NCBI RefSeq assembly: GCF_910592395.1
Contig: NC_088318.1
Location: forward strand, 3,906,001 to 3,970,000
From: Lineus longissimus
Lineage: Eukaryota; Nemertea; Pilidiophora; Heteronemertea; Lineidae
DNA length: 64,000 nucleotides
Direction: 5' to 3'
The notes below the pieces were generated by a model. The model was not told where the DNA came from and searched no databases. It was given only the letters and a program-made list of their open reading frames with translations. Of the stretch, positions 58,001 to 64,000 are shown in pieces. Position numbers and translations under genes: made by a program. Each line of letters opens with the position of its first letter. Position 1 is the stretch's first letter.

Positions 58001-61000
58001 GCAGTAATGATGTTCATTGCCAGTTGAAAAACACTTGCCACTCCCAACAGAACACCTAGCTGCCATTGTTTCCCGTGGAGGACGTTTGTCGCCCAGTTTG
58101 GCGCTGTTGATGATGTGATAATGAATGCGAAAGCTTCTGTAAAAATCATCAGGTTTGGGATTAAAATGTACCAGTCTGTGAGGTAGGCTGAGTAGGTTCC
58201 TTTTCTCTGTTTGGACACAACTGGCGTTGTCTCTTCATTCTTACTGACGTCTGCTCTTTTCTTTCCATTGACGTCTGCTTCTTCGATTTCATTCACGTTC
58301 TCGCTTCCATTTTTCACGCTGGCTCCCCCTATTACATCGTGTGGTATCATATTCGGACTTGTATCCAACACAAAGCGGAGCACGCCATCAAGAATACTCA
58401 GCGCAACGAGTATTCCAAACGGCAGAGAAAATCCGTAGAGATCATATCCGGTGTTCCCGATGAGAAAACTCAGTAGTGCAGCAATCGGAAAAGATGATGC
58501 AAACGACACCATCAAAACCTTTGCCCGCTCTGCGGCGTCTGTAAAAACTGTGCCGACCATGACTAGTCCGCTGATACAGCAAAGATCGGAGGCGATTGCC
58601 TGTATACCACGGCCGATGAATAAAATTGTAGTGTTTGGAGCGAAGAGGAACATGAAACCTCCAGCAGTCTGAAAAACTGCCCCGATCATGAAAGGCAGAC
58701 GGTGGCCGATCTTCGAGCAGACGACTCCTATGATTGGATTGACTAAGATCTGTAGGCACGGCCCGACGGTGGCGAGGTATCCCACCATTGGTGAAATAAC
58801 TTGCATTATCCTTTCCTCAGGAAAACATTGTGGATCAGATGAATGCTTCTCACAGTAGTAAACATTTCCTTGTGCGTCTGCCCCTGAAACATTTCCATCA
58901 ACATTCCTTGTGTCCAGGAATCTTTGCTGTTGAAATGGGGACTGGGAATATGCCATTACGGATGAGGAATTTGTCAGTGGTGGGCCGATATACTTGACAT
59001 ATTCGTAAGATTTTATCAATGCCGGTCCAAGGGACTGCAGCAGCGTCATTGACATGTCGTCTGTTACCTGAGCCAGGAAGAAGGTGAAGGCCACAAGGTG
59101 CTTACTGCAGCGGAATTGTTGAAATTTGTTTAGTGCCATCTTGAAGTCTTGGCTGAATATTTGTTGCGGTAATGAGCTATATTTCTTCGTTTTCTCTCAA
59201 TTCACTGCCTTAAGTCTGATTCCAGTTGTCTCTGCCAATGTCGCAGTCTCAGGTTTGGTTAGTGTCCTTGGCAGTTTGTCTTGTGATGCACTCGGTTTCT
59301 TCAGCTGCTTATTCTAAGGCTGAAAAAGATGGTGAAAGTGAGTAAAGAATTTAGTTGAGAACCGAGTTGAGGCTGGGGAAACTATAGTCCATGTCATAAA
59401 AAAATGGCACTGTATGGAAAAAGCCTGCATCAGCTGGGAAAAATTGTCAATACTCCGCTTAAAAGGTTCATTCTGATTCTGGAATAGTTAGCTCCAGGGC
59501 CCGGTTGTTCAAAACTTATATTGTATCTATCGCTGGCGTTAAATTAACTTGGCGTTATTATGGCACGCCAAAGCGGAATTATTTCAACCCTGAAAAAATA
59601 TTAGCAACTACAAATTTCTTGGCAACAGAGAAGAAATACTTTTTAAACTTTCAAAAATATACCCGACAATCTTTTAAAAAAGATAAAAATTTTTAGACTC
59701 ATGTCAACATTTTAAAAAAACAAGCCAACCAACAATTTTTTTTTCGTGATTTTTTTCTTCTCTTAAAAATATTTTCCACGAAATTTAAAAAAAAAATCTT
59801 GACAAAATTTTACTGCAACATTTATTTTCGTTCAAGATTTTTTCTTGGCAACATTTTTTTTGTTCAACATTTTTTCCGTTCAACAACGAGCGCCACCTAT
59901 GAACTGCTAATAGAACTCACGCGCAGGGACGAGGTTAAGCTGGGGTACTTCATACTCATAGCAGGTCGGGAATTCTGATCGTTCGTTCGTTCGTATGTTG
60001 TTGTTGCCATCTCAAAACAAGCGCCTTTTATCATACTTCTCACATAGGATCAGATGAATAAGTTCGCTTATGTTATTTAATGACAAAAAAAATCTGACAC
60101 TGACACATTCATGACGAGTGACAACCACGTGCGTAAGATATTCGTGTAAAGAAACGGTGTATTCCTGTTTCGCCTATTCCTGTTCCGCCTATTCCTGTTT
60201 CGCCTATTCCTGTTTTGCCTAATTCCTGTTTCGCCTAATTCCTGTTTCGCCTATTCCTGTTTCGCCTAATTCCTGTTTAGCCTATTCCTGTTTCGCCTAA
60301 TTCCTGTTTAGCCTATTCCTGTTTCGCCTATTCAAATGTATTGCTAACCTCCCCACAGACGTAGGAATATGAACCGCCCCTTACTGACCGACCAAACCCG
60401 AGGAGAGCCACATATGTACGCATTGACGAACGCATGTTACGCCTCAAAAAACAATACGTCAATGGAGAGAGGGACATAATGAGTTACGTTGATGCCATCA
60501 GTTACCTTGTCTGACATAATATCATGATATGTATTTTCCACCTTGTTTGACTTTATATGTGCTGTACCTACATGTATATTATGACATGGGTTTTACAGCT
60601 GATTTTGATCAAATAATTATGAGAATGTACAATAATATGTATTTTTATCAAAAACTCATGAATTCAGTTTTCATAAAATAAACGACTGCTTTACTCTACT
60701 TAATCTATTAGTTTTTACTGTGTGTCAGTATGGTCCTATGGTCCTATGGTCAAATAAGTCCCGGACTGTCCCCGCTTTCAAGGTGACTCTTTCAAAACGG
60801 TCATGGCATGGTTTGTTAACAAAGTTGATGGCATTTGATTCGTCAAATTGTCATCACATCGTTAACATCATCCAATTGTCCCCTCACATTTTCCCCATAA
60901 AATGGACATGCATCCCTAAGGTTCCCCGTGGGAGAGTCGATTTATTGTAGGGGTACTGGAAAGTAGGCGAAACAGGAATAGGCGAAACAGGAAATAGGCC

Positions 61001-63624
61001 AAACAGGAAATAGGCCAAACAGGAAATAGGCGAAAAAGGAATAGGCGGAACAGGAATAGGCGGAACAGGAATAGGCGAATCAGGAATAGGCGAAACAGGA
61101 ATTTTGTAGGCGAAACAGGAATAGGCGAAACAGGAATAGGCGAAACAGGCATAAACCAAAGAAACATGCCAGAAGTACCCCGTAGCTAAACCTCGTCTCG
61201 AGGGGATATGGTTCAATTAGTTGTTCACAGGTGGCGCTCGTTGTTAAACGAAAAAATTGTTGACGAAAAAAAATGTTGCAAGAAAAAAATCTTGAACGAA
61301 AATAAATGTTGCCGTAAAATTTTGTCAACATTTAAAAAAAAAATGTTGCGGGGAAAATATTTTCAAGAGAAGAAAAAAAATTAAATATTTTTTTCACGAA
61401 ATAATGAATTTTTAAAGTTTTTTTATGAAGAAAAAAGTTTAACCCCAAAATAATTTTTTCTAACGAATTTTTCTAAATGTCAAAAAAAATGTTGGCTTGT
61501 TTTCTCAAAATGTTGAATCTTTTTTTTAAATAATGCTTATATTTTGTACAGGGTTGAAATAATTCCGCTAATGTTGGCTTGTTTTCTGAAAATGTTGGAT
61601 CGTTTTTAAAATGTTGCTAATATTTTGTACAGGGTTGAAATAATTCCGCTTTGGCGTGCCATACGTTATCCTTAGGCTTAACGCCAAAATGAGTTGACGG
61701 CAGCGTTCATGACAACAACTGTTCTGACTGACGGGGTGTAGATGAAAGTAACATTTGTTCGTCTGCTGGGTTTTCACGAGAAAATGGTACTTAGATCTTT
61801 GTGCATTTGTTATTACCTTAACTTCCGAGTGTGCTCTGTTGTGAGGTCTGGCTGGTGGTCAGACGTTGTATGTGATAAGTGAGACATCTGGTCATCTGTC
61901 GAGTCGAAAAGTCCTGGCGGCTAAACTTTAGAATCCCCGATCGGAAATGACGTAGTTTGATCGCATTCAACTATAAATCCATTGAACAGTGGTGCTTGGT
62001 TAGTCAACCGATGACCTTTTTTTTGGGTGTGATCGGGGATTCTAAACTCGTTCTGTTTTAAGCAGGTTTACCTTATGTAAACTTTTCATGTAATTGTATA
62101 CAAATCCTATTAGGCCTAAGTAATCAGCGACCATGTGTGCGGGGGATGACCCCCATTACCAAGGAATGTTTTGCTACTCCTTGTATTTACGTGCTTAAAC
62201 AATTTAGCCCCACATTACATATCCTCCCTCATAGAAGTCTACCAACCTAGACGCAGTCTCTGTTCCTCATCTGTTGGCCCACTGTTGGTGCGACCAAGGA
62301 GTAGGTTGATAACGTTTGGCGACCGAGCCTTCTCCACTGCAGCCCCAAGGCTCTGGAATCAACTTCCACGCTGTGTGAGAGAATGTGCCAGCATCTCGGT
62401 CTTCAAATCGCATCTTAAATCCTATCTCTTTGGTCGCTACCACTCCTTATACATGTCTGTCTCTCTTTTGTAAAGTGTCACCAAGAGTGAGTGGATTCTG
62501 GCACTATAAATCATTTGTATTATTATTATTATCATTATTAGTATTATTATTATTACTATTATAGTGCATTACATGAAAAATTGCACAGCATGCAAAAAGC
62601 CTAAAATGGCTGGGAAAAATTGTCAGTATTTCGTATTTAATGGTCTGTTCTGATTCTGATTATAACAATTTTGCAATCAGTGCAGAAAAGATAAATCTAC
62701 CCACGTGCTTCAGTTGTGCTTCCCTTCCTTTCGGATCATACAAATAGCTGGGACAAAATTACAACACCTGTTTGTTCATGCTAAAAGATAAAACTAAAAA
62801 AGGTTTATTTGCTGTTTTTACTCCAAGGTGTTCGGTGCTGTGCCAGACGTCTTATGTGGCGTTATGTCTCAATGATTTTCTGGTCGCCGCCTTGAATGCC
62901 GACAGACTGCTCAAACAGCCAAAGTTATCAGGTGCTCATAGGTAGGTTGTTTTATTGCAACATAAGTCGTAAGTTTGTGTGGACGTCTCATTGGGGTCCT
63001 CAAAGTGATGTCATCCGTCTTTGGCCAGTGGTCAAATTTGGTCTGGCTCTCACCTGGGATGTTGGGAACCTCCAGTACAGCTTCTAGGGTCACCAAGGCA
63101 CACAAGCTGGAGCACCACGGCAGGGTATTGGACCAGCACCAGATAGTTTAATGAGAGGCTGATATATTTGGCCTGCTGCCTTTTTCACAAGAGACTGCCT
63201 AGCAGGGAGCCGGTGTGGTGTAATGGTGTGAGTTTCAGATTAGCAGTCATGAGGTTCCTGGTTCGATTCCCTTCGATCAGCGTGAGACTCTAGTTAGGTC
63301 TATTTGCCCAACAGGCCTTGCTTGTTCAGGGTGTATGATATATCAAATTGAATTTTGTTTTAAAATCACTCCGTAAGGGTCTAAGACTTTATAGAAAGGC
63401 ATGGTCCAATGAACTGTACATCAGCCGGCAAAACCACATTCTGTTTCTCCTTTCCTGATCTGATATTCAGGGATGTCTTTTTGTCTGTTTTAGATACTTG
63501 GGCAATATGTACCTTGGGGAAGCCTTGGTGTCTTTGGACAGGATTGCAGATGCTGTGCAACATTTTAATCCAGATGCCATCACGGATGTTTCAGTCACCC
63601 CTCCTGACTACAAACAAGACCAGG
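49095..63624 (+). CDS. CNOT10: CCR4-NOT subunit 10, 12 exons, 3' end outside window
   Basis: TPR-repeat scaffold of the CCR4-NOT deadenylase complex, in the CNOT10-CNOT11 module. Exons: 49095-49370, 49779-49929, 50410-50471, 50667-50816, 51200-51283, 51771-52029, 52976-53178, 53775-53893, 54353-54475, 54951-55025, 62828-62941, 63494-63624. All phases agree; 582 aa are present (human total 744). Landmarks matching human CNOT10 include [116 protein letters not shown] and [14 protein letters not shown]. The intron 55026-62827 is 7.8 kb and hosts an intronless minus-strand gene and transposons. Exon 2's 3' end is amplified downstream (49851-50340). The last CNOT10 residues and 3' UTR lie beyond the window. 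Confidence 0.97.
49851..50340 (+). repeat. Exon-derived minisatellite carrying repeated 5' splice sites
   Basis: The unit is 69 bp of CNOT10 exon 2 (ACCACCTCAAACAGTATC to CATAGAACCATTAG) plus 14 bp of intron (GTAAGTTATCCTGC). Donors GTAAG occur at 49930, 50013, 50094, 50175 and 50256, with spacings of 83, 83, 81 and 81; a sixth unit is decayed and lacks the donor. Each unit also holds a CTTTCAG acceptor-like word. The exon's GTTATCCTACACC matches GTTATCCTGCACC at the intron start, which probably seeded unequal exchange. Any donor other than the first changes the frame into exon 3. Confidence 0.95.
55092..55226. mobile_element. Pogo-like MITE, right end damaged
   Basis: Starts CAGTAGAACCTCTCTAAAAA after TA and contains GACTGACAAGTGCTGTCC and AATTTGGGACCAGAACTAA. 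The right inverted end stops short at the LINE/SINE junction. It lies in the 7.8-kb CNOT10 intron. Confidence 0.7.
55240..55345 (+). repeat. SINE 3' fragment
   Basis: GAGCGCCTTGTGGTTGCTCC, then TTTCTGTGGAGACCGGGGTA and ATATGATATCCCAAAGCGC match the 3' half of the SINE at 17395-17580 on the other strand. The tRNA-related head is missing. Confidence 0.65.
56700..57330 (-). mobile_element. Non-LTR retrotransposon 3' fragment
   Basis: On the minus strand, 57321-56974 reads [20 protein letters not shown], then [20 protein letters not shown]. This is the CxxC...VED-x-FHFL-x-CP signature at the C-terminus of endonuclease-reverse transcriptase polyproteins. The expected tail ([17 protein letters not shown]) continues in another frame at 57071-56850, so there is at least one frameshift. 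A/T-rich 3' sequence follows to about 56700. It is 5'-truncated and dead. Confidence 0.7.
57428..57492. mobile_element. TTA microsatellite joined to a pogo-like MITE end
   Basis: A (TTA)n run at about 57438-57460 is followed by AATAGAGAGGTGTCCGCTAA and GGGAGGTTCTACTG, the right end of the pogo-like MITE. The left part of the MITE is missing. Confidence 0.6.
57607..59139 (-). CDS. Intronless SLC18-like vesicular transporter, nested in CNOT10
   Basis: A 510-aa major facilitator protein related to vesicular amine and acetylcholine transporters (SLC18). TM1 (about 14-34) contains [10 protein letters not shown] with D27/D28 where VMATs carry a TM1 aspartate. A long lumenal loop (about 45-110) follows, with N-glycosylation sites at N57 and N83 and cysteines C96 and C105, as in SLC18A. 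MFS motif A is at 133-149 ([16 protein letters not shown]), then [13 protein letters not shown] and [10 protein letters not shown], typical of the family. An acidic/basic cytoplasmic loop lies at about 262-315, and [10 protein letters not shown] at 357 matches the RKWQLGVAF-type segment in VMAT2. The acidic residues of TM10 and TM11 used by VMATs are not seen ([10 protein letters not shown] and [13 protein letters not shown]), so the substrate may differ. It has no introns and sits on the opposite strand of a CNOT10 intron, consistent with an old retrocopy or a nested gene. The frame is fully intact. Confidence 0.85.
   Translation of the reverse strand: MALNKFQQFRCSKHLVAFTFFLAQVTDDMSMTLLQSLGPALIKSYEYVKYIGPPLTNSSSVMAYSQSPFQQQRFLDTRNVDGNVSGADAQGNVYYCEKHSSDPQCFPEERIMQVISPMVGYLATVGPCLQILVNPIIGVVCSKIGHRLPFMIGAVFQTAGGFMFLFAPNTTILFIGRGIQAIASDLCCISGLVMVGTVFTDAAERAKVLMVSFASSFPIAALLSFLIGNTGYDLYGFSLPFGILVALSILDGVLRFVLDTSPNMIPHDVIGGASVKNGSENVNEIEEADVNGKKRADVSKNEETTPVVSKQRKGTYSAYLTDWYILIPNLMIFTEAFAFIITSSTAPNWATNVLHGKQWQLGVLLGVASVFQLAMNIITAIIVTKQTSWLMTFVGFSSLTLGLLVYPLCTDVWQAVVPEILIRMAHGLSIGLLSNFISSVAEVNYGGETAKAFSLYIGCYTLGTGVGPLLAGLLLKYISFMVVYYSVAVLTFATGFGAFLLRRFHKQNFY
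59527..61690. mobile_element. ~2.1-kb foldback element with 15-bp tandem arrays in both arms
   Basis: The left end (GGCGTTAAATTAACTTGGCG, then GGCACGCCAAAGCGGAATTA) is inverted at the right end (AATTCCGCTTTGGCGTGCC, then GGCTTAACGCC). Inner arms also mirror: ACGAGCGCCACCT at 59886 against AGGTGGCGCTCGT at about 61231. The left arm carries about 12 units of CTATTCCTGTTTCGC (60160-60334); the right arm carries about 12 units of the complement GCGAAACAGGAATAG (60960-61150). The centre (60340-60950) is unique and has no transposase. The layout recalls Drosophila FB elements. It lies in the CNOT10 intron. Confidence 0.85.
61928..62046. mobile_element. MITE with ATCCCCGATC ends, copy 2
   Basis: TTTAGAATCCCCGATCGG to GATCGGGGATTCTAAA, the inverse of the 20802-20901 copy. 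It contains about 22 extra bases (GAACAGTGGTGCTTGGTT region) between CCATT and AGTCAACC, absent from copy 1. Confidence 0.8.
62110..62565 (+). mobile_element. LINE 3' end with TTA tail
   Basis: The open frame 62171-62473 reads [18 protein letters not shown], then [34 protein letters not shown] and [10 protein letters not shown]. This is the standard C-terminal end of CR1/L2/Jockey-type reverse transcriptases. It is followed by a GGCACTATAAATCATTTGTA tail and a TTA/TTATTA microsatellite (62515-62565). The 5' end is truncated. It lies 260 bp upstream of CNOT10 exon 11. Confidence 0.85.
63206..63295 (+). repeat. tRNA-derived SINE head
   Basis: GCCGGTGTGGTGTAATGG resembles a box A and CTGGTTCGATTCCC a box B, 33 bases apart, the spacing of a tRNA gene. 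The acceptor ends do not pair properly and no clean anticodon stem forms, so it is a SINE and not a functional tRNA. It lies in the CNOT10 intron between exons 11 and 12. Confidence 0.6.
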
Positions 63625-64000
63625 GTAAGCATTCTTTCATGATTTTGTACGATCCCATGTTTCTGGATGATTGTATTTCTGGATGGACCAGCTTGACTTT
63701 CAAGGAAGTAGAATTCATGGCTTTTTATACAGACGTTCGAATGATACTTTAAACCGAGGTTCCTGGTAGTATCTGGTGTCTATGCCAGGGTATTAAGCAA
63801 AAAACCACCAAATGAGGAACATGAGGAGCTTGTGGGACTCGACGTTTGGCTGAAGTCGGCGTCACTGGGCATTGGCACCTAACTATTTCAGCACATTAAA
63901 GTGCTCATCCCACCTTGGAGAAGGAATACTCTCTGGAGAATAACACCGGCAAGGGTAGAGGCGCTGAAGAAGAAAAAGAAGAAGCTTTGTTCACCTTTCA

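Noticed and set aside
63206-63295. Functional tRNA gene
   Set aside because: Box A and B-like sequences are present, but acceptor and anticodon stems do not pair; better explained as a SINE head.

Overview
The window is eukaryotic, animal nuclear DNA: AT-rich, with short exons, GT-AG introns of about 0.1 to 8 kb, and many transposon remnants. Five multi-exon genes can be read exon by exon, and their proteins match conserved animal families: an RPRD1A/B-type RNA polymerase II CTD-interacting protein, POLR2C (RPB3), a probable SPMIP8/TEPP-like sperm microtubule protein, DERL1 and CNOT10. A GGACGAC-rich repeat ending in a GAGGTGAGCT hairpin resembles repeats I associate with bivalves and other lophotrochozoans. 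I therefore lean towards a marine lophotrochozoan invertebrate, but the sequence alone does not settle the phylum.

Layout. Positions 1-21.7 kb have no convincing gene. They hold degenerate dispersed repeats, a three-unit ~310-bp array with a GAC microsatellite, a near-identical 1.64-kb tandem duplication, a 535-bp inverted-repeat element inserted into a third partial copy, a ~60-bp minisatellite, miniature inverted-repeat elements (MITEs), a SINE and a LINE 3' end. From 21.7 to 47.6 kb four genes run on the minus strand: RPRD1 (21729-25381), POLR2C (26963-34413), the SPMIP8-like gene (35616-41217) and DERL1 (44086-47604). CNOT10 runs on the plus strand from 49095 and leaves the window after its twelfth recognised coding exon (63624). 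DERL1 and CNOT10 are head to head.

Nested content. The largest POLR2C intron holds, on the opposite strand, a candidate multi-exon NEK-like pseudokinase (30990/31495-32718), plus a 281-bp palindrome and a ~75-bp minisatellite. Another POLR2C intron holds a 604-bp solo LTR with an exact 5-bp target duplication. A 7.8-kb CNOT10 intron holds an intronless 510-aa SLC18-like (vesicular amine/acetylcholine transporter family) gene on the minus strand, a 2.1-kb foldback element and two LINE fragments. The 3' end of CNOT10 coding exon 2, with its splice donor, is amplified into a tandem array that presents five identical donors.

Functionally, RPRD1 (CTD binding), POLR2C (Pol II core) and CNOT10 (CCR4-NOT mRNA decay) all serve mRNA synthesis or turnover, while DERL1 acts in ER-associated degradation. 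They are separate transcription units. No RNA gene, CRISPR array or operon was found.
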